From Planctomycetaceae bacterium (GTDB taxonomy: Bacteria; Planctomycetota; Phycisphaerae; UBA1845; UTPLA1), in the NCBI GenBank assembly GCA_006969385.1, contig CP030884.1, positions 1,860,001-1,924,000 on the forward strand: a DNA stretch of 64,000 bases, written 5' to 3'. A program made the position numbers and the translations under genes. Positions 24,345 to 33,820 of this stretch are shown here, piece after piece. The notes beneath the pieces are model-generated. The model saw only the letters and a list, made by a program, of their open reading frames with translations, ran no database searches and was not told the DNA's origin. Within the stretch, counting starts at the first letter, position 1; each line of letters opens with the position of its first letter.

Positions 24345-25175
24345 ATGTCAAAAGGTATCTCGCTTCATATTGGTTTGAACCGAGTCGATCCCGCTCACTA
24401 CGAAGGCTGGAGCGGTCCGCTGACCGCATGTGAAAACGATGCCCATGATATGGCTGCTATCGCCAAGACTGCCGGGTACGAAAGCCGAAAGCTGCTGACG
24501 GCAGAGGCAACCCTCCGCAACGTACGCAATGCGTTTGATGCAGCTGCTGAGGCCTTGAACGAAGGCGACATTTTTCTGGTGTCCTATTCAGGACACGGGG
24601 GGCGTCTTCCCGATCGCAACAACGATGAATTCGATGATGGTCAGGACGAAACATGGTGCCTCTTCGATGGGCAGATGATCGACGATGAGATCTATGCCGT
24701 GCTGGGCACCTTCAAGAAGGGCGTTCGCGTGGTCGTGTTCTCGGACAGCTGTCACAGTGGAACAGTCGTTCGCGAACTCGGTGGGCTTCCAGTGGATGTA
24801 CTGCTTCCGGAACGTGCAGTGGTCGGCGTGAAGGCCATGCCACCCATGGTAGCCTTCAAGACCTACGACGCGAATCGTAAACAATACAACATGCGGCTTG
24901 CAGCAGAAGAAACTCGAGATGCGTGGCAGCGGATTTCGGCATCAGTCCTGCTATTTGCAGCATGTCAAGATTCGCAGACGGCACTCGACGGTACGTTCAA
25001 CGGACTTTTCACCGGCACCCTACTCCGAACCTGGAATCGCGGCGCCTTTTCAGGTGGATACCGCGCTTTCTTTGACGCGATTGCACGGAGATCACCGGAG
25101 TCTCATATGCCGAACTACTTCAAGACCGGTTCGCCGTTCCCGGATTTCGACGGAATGCGGCCGTTTGAGATTTGA
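24345..25175 (+). CDS. Caspase-family (C14) cysteine peptidase
   Basis: The 276-residue protein starts at ATG 24345 with AAAGGAGA upstream. It is a complete p20-like domain: GLNRVDPAHYEGWSGPL, catalytic His84 in SYSGHGG and catalytic Cys136 in FSDSCHSGT. An Asp-rich loop (residues 93-101, DEFDDGQDE) may bind calcium, as in metacaspases. No signal peptide and no second domain are seen, so it is likely cytoplasmic and activated by something else. Such orthocaspases take part in regulated death, and some serve phage defence; here the neighbours are a lipoprotein, a secreted His-repeat protein and a membrane protein. Confidence 0.93.
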   Translation: MSKGISLHIGLNRVDPAHYEGWSGPLTACENDAHDMAAIAKTAGYESRKLLTAEATLRNVRNAFDAAAEALNEGDIFLVSYSGHGGRLPDRNNDEFDDGQDETWCLFDGQMIDDEIYAVLGTFKKGVRVVVFSDSCHSGTVVRELGGLPVDVLLPERAVVGVKAMPPMVAFKTYDANRKQYNMRLAAEETRDAWQRISASVLLFAACQDSQTALDGTFNGLFTGTLLRTWNRGAFSGGYRAFFDAIARRSPESHMPNYFKTGSPFPDFDGMRPFEI

Positions 25176-25236
25176 TGCCAGTAAGTTTCGAAGCACGATC
25201 GGATGCAAGAAGCGACTTTAACCGACGGAGGTAACG

Positions 25237-26037
25237 ATGACGTCAGTACAAAAAACCTCATTGGGAATCTTCTTTCTATGCACGACATCCTTTGCCAGCG
25301 CACAGTACGGGCAGAATCCACTCACGCAATCGCCTGGTTACTTGACCCTCGATTGGGTTGGAGTCATTGACAACGGCGAAGGGGATGACTGGCCGCACGG
25401 GCCCCATGGGAACCTGCACCTTGAAGTCTTCGATTCCAAGGGTCGGAGACTTCACCATCAAGTGATTCAAGGACCCTCGAAGAATGAGTTCCTTGACGGC
25501 GACGAGATGTACTACGGCAACCTGATTTTGCATCGTTGGCGCCACATCAATGATCAGGTCCGGGTGAAGATCTGGGAGTCGGATCCTGGTCCTTTTCGAA
25601 GTCACGACACTCTCCTTGAAATCTGGGTTAATCGCAACGGAATGAACGGTCAATGGACTTATTGGTGGGGGAATGCGGCGAATGATGCATCTAGGAATGT
25701 GAACCGCCGAAATCCAGCTTGGTTGTCGAGGATTATGCGAATCAACAACCTTCGCATATTTCCGAAGATGTTTGCCAAGCTGAGTACACGAGGGACAACT
25801 CCGCGCAGGCCGGCGCCGCGACCGCGGCCGGTACCGAGACCTCGACCACAACCTCGCCGACAACCGTGCATCCATCGAATCCCATGTAACCATCGAATCC
25901 CATGCCAGCATCGGATTCCATGTCAACACTTCGTACGGACACCATATGGGATGCAACGTGCGCATCCGTTTGATACGGCGCATCTATTTGATCTTGCACA
26001 CCCGTTTGATACTGCCCATCCATTTGATATTCGTTGA
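25237..26037 (+). CDS. Secreted protein with two hexapeptide repeat tracts
   Basis: The 266-residue protein has an N-terminal signal peptide (cleavage after SFASA, about residue 22). A beta-rich domain (about 25-150; LHLEVFDSKGRRLHHQ, VRVKIWESDPG) resembles a C2-like sandwich with acidic loops. A Pro/Arg linker (about 188-208) leads to CxHRIP repeats (3.5 units, 25867-25929) and AHPFDT repeats (4 units, 25960-26031). The His and Cys spacing suggests metal binding or a cross-linked tail. It lies 61 bp after the caspase gene. The repeat tail is unlike anything else in the window. Confidence 0.75.
   Translation: MTSVQKTSLGIFFLCTTSFASAQYGQNPLTQSPGYLTLDWVGVIDNGEGDDWPHGPHGNLHLEVFDSKGRRLHHQVIQGPSKNEFLDGDEMYYGNLILHRWRHINDQVRVKIWESDPGPFRSHDTLLEIWVNRNGMNGQWTYWWGNAANDASRNVNRRNPAWLSRIMRINNLRIFPKMFAKLSTRGTTPRRPAPRPRPVPRPRPQPRRQPCIHRIPCNHRIPCQHRIPCQHFVRTPYGMQRAHPFDTAHLFDLAHPFDTAHPFDIR
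25867..25929 (+). repeat. 18-bp tandem repeat coding CxHRIP
   Basis: There are 3.5 copies of an 18-bp unit in frame (residues C-x-H-R-I-P). The third position and the x residue vary, so selection acts on the protein rather than on DNA. Confidence 0.75.
25960..26031 (+). repeat. 18-bp tandem repeat coding AHPFDT
   Basis: Four copies of an 18-bp unit are in frame (A-H-[P/L]-F-D-[T/L/I]), 30 bp after the CxHRIP tract, ending two codons before the stop. Confidence 0.75.
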
Positions 26038-26165
26038 CGAAACGTCGGCAACACAACGGTGACCGGTAAGGAACGGCCGTCTCGGGCCCGGCCGCCTTCC
26101 CGGTTCTTTGGGGTAAATAGCAAGCATTTGGGAGTGAGTGATTTTTCACTTGAGGATGAAGATCC

Positions 26166-27776
26166 ATGAATCGGAATCGACGTAAGCAACGGGCTGGCGC
26201 AACACCGCGAATTCCGCGTGATACGAAGAAGATTGCGATGTTCTATTGGCCCACGCTCGGATTCTGGCGACAGCCTCTCAAGAATTGGTGGTTCTGGATT
26301 ATTACGATTTGTTTTCTGATAGAGGCGCCGTTCCTTGCTTGCATGCACGATCCTGGTGAAATCGGCTATCGCCGGATACACGGAATCAATGCACTGCATG
26401 TGTTTGCATCGAAGGTCTTCGGCGTGTCGACCTTTCACAACTTGATCGGATGGCTCTTTGATTTTGACAAGATCGTCGCCTATTTCGTGACTGGGGTCGC
26501 ATTCTACGCGCTGTCACGTTGTATCAGTGGATACCTTCAATGGACCCAACGCGCAGATAAGCAATTGATGGCGGTGGGCGGCACGACTCCGGAAGAACTT
26601 CAGGTGTTGCCCAAGAGTGAAGCATCACCATGGCCTAGGTCCGTCATTTTTGGAGCCTTGGCCGGGGCATGTCTTATCTCGATTCACTACGTGATCTCTG
26701 GCAGCCAGCATTATTTCGGGGACATGGACAAGGGACTCTTTTCCGCGGTTCAACACCTTTGGAGGGGTGGGTTTGATATCGGGTGGTTGTCATTGTTGGG
26801 GTACCGCCTGAGTTATCTGATTCTTGCGCCCGTGTGTTATTTCATTCTGTTCGCAACGACCTCGATGGCCCTGATGTTGATCTGGCGCGCAAACTCGCTG
26901 CTTCGATTGATGCGCCGCATGCGTGAGTGTAAAGAGACACCAGCATTTGACGTTGAGTTGTGCGAATCCATCGAGGCACATGGTCGCGCAAACATCCGCA
27001 GGTTGATGACGGTCGTCTTGCTGCCGGCCGGAATGCTCTTTCTTTTGCATCATGTACTCAGCTATTCGTTTGGGTTGGGGCAGTATGGCGCGAGTTGGGA
27101 CACGGGGCGGTTCTGGATCTTGATCGTGCTCTACATCCAGGCAATCGTCGCATTGGTCGTAGGAGGATGGCAGGACTTTATTAAATCACGGAGTGCTTTT
27201 CTCGTCGATCTTCGTGAGCATCGCGTGGCCGTCCTTTCCGGGTGGTTTATTGCGGTAATGTTGTGGTGTTTTCCCACCTTTTCACCGCTGCTGGATATTC
27301 GAAAATCCAACTTCAACATCGCACTCGGTGTAGTAGCAGATTGGGGAGATGCCTCTGTAAAGGAAAATGGGGTCAGTCGTGTCAGTGAATTGGAGCCAAT
27401 CGTTGAGAAATTCGTTCACAGGGCGTGGTATCCCAAGGCAAATTGCATTCAGTTTGAGAGTAGCCAAGTTGACAATCAGGACTATCGGGCCTTTTTAGTG
27501 CTCGCGGCCACCTTGTTCCTGGCCGGGCAGTCGCCTGATTCGGTCGTTAGCATCATCGACCAGAGCGCAACTGAAACTACGACTGCCGCCCAGGATCCTC
27601 GTTGCTCCAAAATCTATAAGACGCTCGGGGACGTGTTCGATTACTTCCAACGACAACGAGGACAGTTTTGGCGCCCCGATCCCGAATGCGATGATGTGTG
27701 GGTGGTACTTAATGAGCTAGCAGATGTGGTAACAACACGTATACCCTCGCTCGTCCAGAGAGAATTCTCGGAGTGA
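26166..27776 (+). CDS. Polytopic membrane protein of the caspase operon
   Basis: The 536-residue protein has a basic N-terminus and about seven predicted hydrophobic helices (around residues 40-58, 100-120, 162-182, 212-240, 280-300, 318-338 and 355-372). A hydrophilic C-terminal domain of some 150 residues follows. I do not recognise the family. It lies 128 bp after the secreted repeat gene on the same strand and may share its promoter. A membrane component next to a caspase fits either an effector pore or a sensor, but nothing in the sequence decides this. Confidence 0.7.
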   Translation: MNRNRRKQRAGATPRIPRDTKKIAMFYWPTLGFWRQPLKNWWFWIITICFLIEAPFLACMHDPGEIGYRRIHGINALHVFASKVFGVSTFHNLIGWLFDFDKIVAYFVTGVAFYALSRCISGYLQWTQRADKQLMAVGGTTPEELQVLPKSEASPWPRSVIFGALAGACLISIHYVISGSQHYFGDMDKGLFSAVQHLWRGGFDIGWLSLLGYRLSYLILAPVCYFILFATTSMALMLIWRANSLLRLMRRMRECKETPAFDVELCESIEAHGRANIRRLMTVVLLPAGMLFLLHHVLSYSFGLGQYGASWDTGRFWILIVLYIQAIVALVVGGWQDFIKSRSAFLVDLREHRVAVLSGWFIAVMLWCFPTFSPLLDIRKSNFNIALGVVADWGDASVKENGVSRVSELEPIVEKFVHRAWYPKANCIQFESSQVDNQDYRAFLVLAATLFLAGQSPDSVVSIIDQSATETTTAAQDPRCSKIYKTLGDVFDYFQRQRGQFWRPDPECDDVWVVLNELADVVTTRIPSLVQREFSE

Positions 27777-28215
27777 TAAAGTCTATAACTACTCATTGAG
27801 TCTGTCGAAAGTCAATTTAGCGTGACATATTGGTCGTAATCGATGGTTTTACATAAGCAAAATGTTCATGAAATCGTCGTTGATCTCATTGCGAAGATGA
27901 CCACCGCAATTCCAATGCAAGCGTGGGATATTTGGTCGTCACACCACCTAATTTAGACTTCTTCACGAGCGACTGAGTACTCGGCTGACTTATCAACGTC
28001 CACCGGCTATTTGCCGGTGCCACAACGCAGCCGCCGCTCAAAAACGTGAACTGGTCTAGATAGTCTAATGGCCTCTTGAGTGCTTTGCTCCCCAGCCTTA
28101 TTTCGAACCGCAACGACTGATTGATGGGCGCATCTAGCTTCTGCGAAGGAGATTTCAAGACCTATAATTCCCTTTTTTGGGCGGGTAACATAGATTCGAT
28201 GACGATTTACCCCCC

Positions 28216-28256
28216 CACTAGTTCAACGGTCGTTGCGAAACCGCGCGCCCCACAGG
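28216..28256 (+). repeat. 41-bp direct repeat, copy 1
   Basis: This copy runs from CACTAGTTCAACGGTCG to CCCACAGG and matches 28625-28665 with one mismatch (C to A near the 3' end). The 368 bp between the copies carry no recognisable gene. Confidence 0.8.
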
Positions 28257-28624
28257 AATTTGCTGGCTCGGCTTACCATTATTGATAAATACTCGGTACC
28301 TGCAGATGTGTATTTGATTTCCTCCTGAACCTTGTTCAAACGGTGACCTTCCTATCCCAATCTTCAATCGCGCTAAAGCCGAAAGGTACCAATACTGAAG
28401 GGCACTGAATTCTTGTTCTCAGGACGTTAGAACGCATGGGATGGAGGTTTCCGAGAGTCATAGCTTTGAGGACTACATCGGTGGGACAACTGAATTTCTC
28501 ATCTGTAATGGGCATCTTCAGACTACGGTGAGGCCACCTGAGTCCGATCAGTTATTTTCGTAGCATTTACAAGCTGTATTGTCTAGATCGTAGGTAGTAC
28601 AGATTCCGAAGACGGTTTTCTCCT

Positions 28625-28665
28625 CACTAGTTCAACGGTCGTTGCGAAACCGCGCGACCCACAGG
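28625..28665 (+). repeat. 41-bp direct repeat, copy 2
   Basis: Same orientation and 40 of 41 bases identical to 28216-28256. It is followed within 13 bp by a strong terminator hairpin, so it might be the 3' part of a small transcribed unit. Confidence 0.8.
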
Positions 28666-28677
28666 TTAATGACCAAT

Positions 28678-28710
28678 GCCGAGAGTTTCGCTCTCGGCGT
28701 TTTTGTTTTT
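28678..28710 (+). terminator. Strong intrinsic terminator without an upstream gene
   Basis: GCCGAGAG-TTTCG-CTCTCGGC is a perfect 8-bp stem followed by GTTTTTGTTTTT. No plus-strand gene ends nearby, which suggests a short RNA ending here or a leftover from a deleted gene. Confidence 0.75.
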
Positions 28711-28945
28711 ACGTCTGTTTATGAAAGAACTTACGCCGTAACCTTTCGAGATAGGTCTCGACTCAAAAGTCGCGCGCGACATGGTTCACGAAAGTACTCG
28801 CGATCTTTTGTAAAGGCTCACCCAAACTCTCACTGTCTCTGCACGATTTTTCGTTCGGGTTATGAGGGGGTTGGGTTCGGGAAGCAGACGGAACTGTTAC
28901 CGAACTGCAGTTGGAGCACCAACCTAATGTGACCTACTGATTACG

Positions 28946-28985
28946 AAAAAGCCAGGCCCGAATCAAGATATGGTCCGAGCCTGGC
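28946..28985 (-). terminator. Terminator of the beta-helix/TSP3 gene
   Basis: Read on the minus strand, GCCAGGCTCG and CGGGCCTGGC pair (10 bp, one G-U) around a 15-nt loop and are followed by TTTTT. It lies 28 bp after the stop of the gene at 29013-31967. Confidence 0.75.
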
Positions 28986-29012
28986 GTGTGATCGTTAAGC
29001 TAACAAAGTTGC

Positions 29013-31967
29013 CTAGTTCGGGAACATCTGACCTACTGGAATTCCCAATTCGATTTGTTTGTCGACAATTGCTGCAAATTTCTCACTTGCAGTCATGCCC
29101 GAGAAGTCGGTAGCAAAGCACCATTCATGGAACGTGTCCCATGAGGCTGCCGAGGGTGCCGCTTGCAGCGACTGAGCGCCGCCAACCATCATTGACGATG
29201 ATCCACCGCCGCCTTGCGACTGCTGCTGGCTTTCGCACTCGTCAGGTATGCCGTTGCTGTTGGTGTCGTCGCTGTAGCCGCCAGCGATGTCGCACTCATC
29301 GGGCACGGTATTGCTATTGCAATCCTGGCTCGCGCCGCTGTCGATCTGACAGACATCAGGGATGCCGTTCTCGTCACAGTCCAGTAAGTTGAACGGCGGT
29401 TCGCGATCGATCTCGCAATCGTCGGGTACCTCGTTCTCATTGCAATCGTTACCCGAAAGTTCGCACGCATCGGGCACACCGTCGTTATCGCAATCAAGTT
29501 CGCAGGAATCGAAAATGCCGTTGCTATTGCAATCGATCAGCGTTTCGCACGCGTCGGGCGTGCTGTTGCCGTTGCAATCTTCATCGCATTCGTCCGGCAC
29601 ACCGTTGCTGTCGCAATCGGCGCTGGTGCCGTCGGCGATGTCTTTGTCGTCCGGAATCGAGTTGGAATTGCAATCCGGCTCGCATTCGTCAGCGATGTCG
29701 TTGTTATTTAAATCGGCACTGGTTACCGCGTCGATGTCGCAGCCGTCGGGCAAATCGTTGTCGTTGCAATCGCAAAGTTCCGGTGCAGTTACGGGATCGC
29801 ACCCCGTAAGGATATCCACGTCATCCGGAATGCCGTTGTTGTTGCAGTCGTCAAAGCCGCTGCGCGGTCCCACAGAACAGAAGAACGGCTCGCAGTCAAC
29901 GCCGCCGGTGAGAATGCACTGCACAAAAAGCGGAACGTCGTTGAGTTCGACGCCGGGATTCCGACCGAAGTCACCTAAGGCGCATTCACAATCCTGATCT
30001 TCCGTGGGCGTGGTGAGGTAACAATCAATGAATGGTTGAATGTCCAAACCGTCCCAATTGCCGTCCTGATTCATATCGCCATAGGGTAGCGATGCGCAAA
30101 GTGCTGATGCCGGTAGTTCAAAGGCCCCCATATCCACAATGCAGGCACCGCCCGCTAATCCGGATACCGCCCCATTTAATACGCGATCAACCAATACCAG
30201 ATCGGGGGCAAGCTCCATAACATCCATATCTAGATCGACATCGGGGGCGTCGGCAGCCGCCGACATCGTGTTGCCGCGATCGACCACGGGGGAACCCAAC
30301 ACGGGCGCATAGTTATCGTCGGCCGTTGCCGTCACGTTGTCGACGCCGTCCGCATCCGCGAAAACCGGCACGCCATCGATGTTACCGTTTGCGGAACCGA
30401 ACGGAATCGTACCATCCAACGCAACGTCATCTTCTATACAAGAATAAAACACTAATGGTGTCGGTGCTCCAAGTGCTTCTGCGATTTGTTCGTCTTGCAC
30501 GTTGCCAGCGCCCCCGGTCGCTGAGTTAAAATACACAATACTGTTGACCACGCCGGTGGCTGCGGTACCGCTCGGGTCGGAGTAAATGCCTGCTCCAACA
30601 CTGCCAGTTACGGTATTGAATGCCAGCGTGCAGTTCGCCAAGGACGAGCCGCTAAGGTCCAACACACCTCCGCCATCGCCAAACGAGTTGTTGTGTGTAA
30701 TTAGGCAGTTCGCGAGGAATGCGGTACCGGCGGTGCATAGGCCACCGCCGCCACTGGGTTCAAAACTACCGGCGTTACCCGACATGTTGTTGATAAACCG
30801 GCAGTTGAAAATATCGTGGCCGCCCCCTCCCGCATATAGCCCGCCGCCGAGGTATTCAATTTTGTTGGTCACCGTGTTATTATCGAATACGCACCGCACG
30901 ATTTCGCTGCTCCCGCCTACGTAGATGCCGCCGCCGCGCGCTCGGTTGCCCTCGCTTCCACCGAGATCGTTATCCTCGATGGTGCAGCGAAACATGCGTA
31001 ACGTTCCCAGCGACGCGCCGCCACCGCCGTTGGCGTTGGGGATGTTCGTGCCGAACCCATCGGCATCCCAATCGTTATCGCGAATGGTGCAAAGCGTGAA
31101 ATCGCCGCTCGACGCATCATCGAGATAGAAGCCGGCGCCGTAAAGCGTGATGCCGATATTGTCGGCATCGGCCAGCGTGTTATTTTCGATGGTGCAATCG
31201 TTTAGCACGACGTCCGAACCGATAGCCGCCAAGCCGCCGCCACAATTGGCTTTATTTGAACGGATGATGGTGTTGGTGATCGGGACTTCCAAATCAGGAT
31301 CGTTCGTGAGTATCAAGATGCCGCCACCATCCTGACCAAGCGGGACCGAATTTTCTTCGATAATGCAATTTTGAATGGTCGGATTGCTACCAGCATTGAT
31401 CGTGATGCCAGCACCACCATTCGACGTGCCGCCAATGTTCTCACCATTGCCGTCGCGAATAGTGACATAATCGAGCAGCGTATCATCGCCCACAACTATT
31501 GACCCGCCATTGCCCGCTGTTACAACGATAAATGCGTTATCTCCCTTCGGATCCGTCGCCATAGGATCATCATCATTGTCGCTCAAATCTCCCGTTAATA
31601 CGGTCAACGTGGCATCTAAAACACGTGAATCTTCATTGCCAGGAAAGGCGAGGCCGTTATAACCGCCGCGAAGTATCACACCGTTCTTCAATTAAAATGT
31701 GCTCGCGCGCGTTGGCGTTCCGCCAACTGGGCGGTATTCGCCGCGGGCGATCCAAACCTCCTGACTACTGCTTGCGTTATCGATGGCATCCTGCAGATCT
31801 GCGAATGCGGTTGCCCATGTCGCGCCGTTCGGCATGGGCGCGGTCGAGTCGTCGTCGACGAGAATAGGACTTTGTGCCATTGCCATGGATGACGAATTAA
31901 GCAGTCCTAAAAAAGCAAACAAGCGAAAAATGATTATTTTCATCTTCATTCTTTTGATCTCCTTCAT
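29013..31967 (-). pseudogene. Secreted beta-helix / TSP3 / dockerin-like protein, split by one stop codon
   Basis: The coding frame runs from ATG 31967 to 29013, but TAA at 31692-31694 interrupts it in frame after residue 91. Upstream are a signal peptide (ending SMAMAQS) and ILVDDDSTAPMPNGATWATAF; directly downstream the frame resumes KNGVILRGGYNG. In this family those two parts are one parallel beta-helix (polymorphic outer membrane protein-like). The remaining 892 codons are intact: beta-helix to about residue 590, a dockerin-like GDMNQDGNWDGLDIQPF near 650, about a dozen DCNSNGIPDECD calcium repeats and a C-terminal anchor-like tail. A single CAA-to-TAA change would explain the break; read-through cannot be excluded. 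Confidence 0.75.
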
Positions 31968-31997
31968 TGATTGGTCGTGCAGTCATGAGTAAAATTT

Positions 31998-32768
31998 GTG
32001 TTTGGGAATTCTGTGATTTGGAGTGCTTTTGTGGTATTACAGTATCAATATGTCATCTTGGGCGTCCTTTCTTTACTGGCATCATCTATTAGTGCCAACG
32101 CAGGTTTCGATATTTCAATGTGGTCGCTTCGAAACACGGTGCGAGATTCATCGGGCCCTTCTAGCGTTCAAGATACGGATCGTATCACTGATATTAATAA
32201 TCCTCTTGACCAGAGCAGTTCCGCGCAGGTTGGCGACAACATTGCTGCATCGAGTTACGACTTCTCTTGGCTCGAAGAAGCCGGAATTGGCGATTTTCAT
32301 ACGACCTTCGATCATGAGATGCGCTTTACCTCGGACATCAGTACGGACACGGTGATTCAAATCGTCGTCGCTCCCACATCCGCTCTGATGGTGACCGTTG
32401 CCGGCCAAGTGGATTACGCCCACACGCCCGGTGATTTTTCCGAATTTAATTTTGGTATGTCGGTGCGCGACTTGGGCACGCAGGCGTTTTTGTTTCAGCA
32501 AAGCCGCGAGGGCGGTAATGGCGACTTTCTTCCTGCGGTGGGCACGTTCAACATCAACGGCACGGCAATCTTGCAACCGGGCAACATCTATCGATTGCAA
32601 ACGGTTCTCGGGGGCGACAACATTCTGATCGACGACCCCGTCGGCATTTACGACGCAGAGGGCTTCGCCAATTTCACCATTCGACCGGTGCCCGAGCCGG
32701 TTGCGCTAGTTCCGACCCTAATTGGAGCATGTTGGACTTTCCGCCGCCGCGAACGTCGTATTGATTGA
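31998..32768 (+). CDS. PEP-CTERM exported protein
   Basis: The 256-residue protein starts at GTG 31998 (or a little later) and has a hydrophobic signal segment ending ISANA. The beta-sandwich body ends in the sorting signal VPEPVALVPTLIGACWTF-RRRER (Pro-Glu-Pro, transmembrane helix, Arg cluster). The exosortase system exports and processes such proteins; none is in this window. It is divergent from the broken beta-helix gene 30 bp away. Function is unknown. Confidence 0.8.
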   Translation: MFGNSVIWSAFVVLQYQYVILGVLSLLASSISANAGFDISMWSLRNTVRDSSGPSSVQDTDRITDINNPLDQSSSAQVGDNIAASSYDFSWLEEAGIGDFHTTFDHEMRFTSDISTDTVIQIVVAPTSALMVTVAGQVDYAHTPGDFSEFNFGMSVRDLGTQAFLFQQSREGGNGDFLPAVGTFNINGTAILQPGNIYRLQTVLGGDNILIDDPVGIYDAEGFANFTIRPVPEPVALVPTLIGACWTFRRRERRID

Positions 32769-33361
32769 GTTATTCGATTCGCGAGTATTCCCCTCCGGAT
32801 CTACGAAGTGACTAGGAATAGGTCGGTGAACAGATCCCCGATACGATAGCCATTCTTTCGCTCGCGGCGTTTGAACGCCTAACCCGTTTCACTTGGCCGT
32901 CATGAATTACACACTTGATCGGCGCTCTGTGTTGCGCGCAGTGTCGAACCGCAAGCGCGTTTACAAGGTGGGTTTATTGTTGGTACATGAAATTAAGCCT
33001 CCGGCCCCCAAAGGGTGGATGTAGCAATCAACGCTTGCGCGTGATCGTGGCAATCCCCCATGTCCAGACTATACGCATCAACCAGGTGGGAATGTTCTCG
33101 GTACCTAAATATTTTTTTCTACATGTTTAAACGCTATTGCTAACTCCCGCGCTCATCAAAATTTGAATTCTCACGATGCATTGGTTTTCTTTTGAATCGC
33201 AAAATGAGTGGAGTGACGAATGTGAACGTGACGCCCCGCTGCCAAAGTTCCTGACGGTTTCCGTACACATCTTCCACCAAATGCATAAGCAGTAAGTATG
33301 CCTCTTGCGCATCACCATGGTCGATGGTGGCGGTGGCAGTTGGAAATACCTGCGAGTGCTG
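32769..33361. other. Intergenic region before the deleted recombinase cassette
   Basis: Nearly 600 bp with no supported gene. Open frames here lack codon bias and start signals. It may contain the left edge of the second RM island. Confidence 0.4.
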
Positions 33362-33580
33362 ATGAACAAATCAAAGATTCCATATTTACACGAGGATCGG
33401 ATCAGGCTGGTCGCTGAACTGCTGGCTACGGCGATTCAGCGCGCTAGCCGGTGCGAGAATCCGCCTTATCCAAGTTCTGCCGAGGTACTAGTGACGCCTT
33501 CACTTGCCATCTCCCCCGAAACGAGCCTCAGTGTGTTGGTACCCGCCGGTGAAGAGCGGGAGAGCGACGGAGATCGATGA
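33362..33580 (+). CDS. Small unknown ORF at the head of the cassette remnant
   Basis: ATG 33362 begins MNKSKIPYLHEDRIRLVAEL, 72 residues, with a helical N-terminus and an acidic end (EERESDGDR). Its stop overlaps the start of the DUF2924-like remnant (ATGATGA arrangement), as expected for a cassette of three coupled genes. The family is unknown to me. Confidence 0.6.
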   Translation: MNKSKIPYLHEDRIRLVAELLATAIQRASRCENPPYPSSAEVLVTPSLAISPETSLSVLVPAGEERESDGDR

Positions 33581-33678
33581 TGAATGTCAAGAAAGAACTG
33601 GCGCTGTTGGACGAGCTGACGGTGGGGCAGTTGCGACAACGATATGCCGAGGTATTCGGTGAACCCAACCGCGCGTGA
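33580..33678 (+). pseudogene. DUF2924 gene remnant (5' end only)
   Basis: MNVKKELALLDELTVGQLRQ and the following RYAEVFGEPNRA are the N-terminus of DUF2924 proteins, which normally continue for about another 100 residues and are followed by a serine recombinase. Here the frame stops after 32 residues, because the sequence jumps into the middle of the HTH gene at the shared CAACCGCGC. Confidence 0.75.
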
Positions 33679-33820
33679 CGCAGATTATGAATTTCAATCT
33701 AACTGCGCCGGACATTCAGGAGGCGTTACTGTTCCTGCCGCCCGTGACGAAGGGCCGTGAACCGGTGCATGAAAAAGGGCTCCGCGATGTGGTGGCGGAG
33801 GTGGAGTGGGAGCGGCAGCG
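33666..33820 (+). repeat. Direct repeat A (copy 2)
   Basis: Matches bases 778-932 in the same orientation at high identity. It starts exactly at the deletion junction inside the DUF2924 remnant. Confidence 0.85.

Larger units (their letters stand above)
27777..28945. other. Long non-coding stretch with gene debris
   Basis: In 1.17 kb no convincing gene is seen. It holds a 64-bp stretch (27990-28053) about three-quarters identical to 52140-52204, a 41-bp direct repeat (28216-28256 and 28625-28665) and a terminator. A short open frame at 28399-28563, ending PPESDQLFS, looks like the tail of a lost gene. The region resembles a recombination scar. Confidence 0.5.

Noticed and set aside
25867..26031. 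Short tandem repeats looking like a small CRISPR array
   Set aside because: The units are 18 bp without spacers, in frame and coding hexapeptides; there are no cas genes.
28399..28563. Short frame ending PPESDQLFS between the 41-bp repeats
   Set aside because: No start signal or domain; at most the tail of a lost gene, so it is only mentioned in the region entry.
28216..28665. Integron attC sites
   Set aside because: The 41-bp repeats lack paired RYYYAAC/GTTRRRY arms and the region between has no cassette gene.
31998..32768. Reading the gene after the broken beta-helix gene as part of the TSP3 system
   Set aside because: Its C-terminus is a clear PEP-CTERM signal and it is transcribed in the opposite direction.
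33127..33369. Minus-strand frame of 80 codons before the cassette remnant
   Set aside because: No ribosome-binding site, no recognisable composition, and it overlaps the plus-strand cassette ORF.
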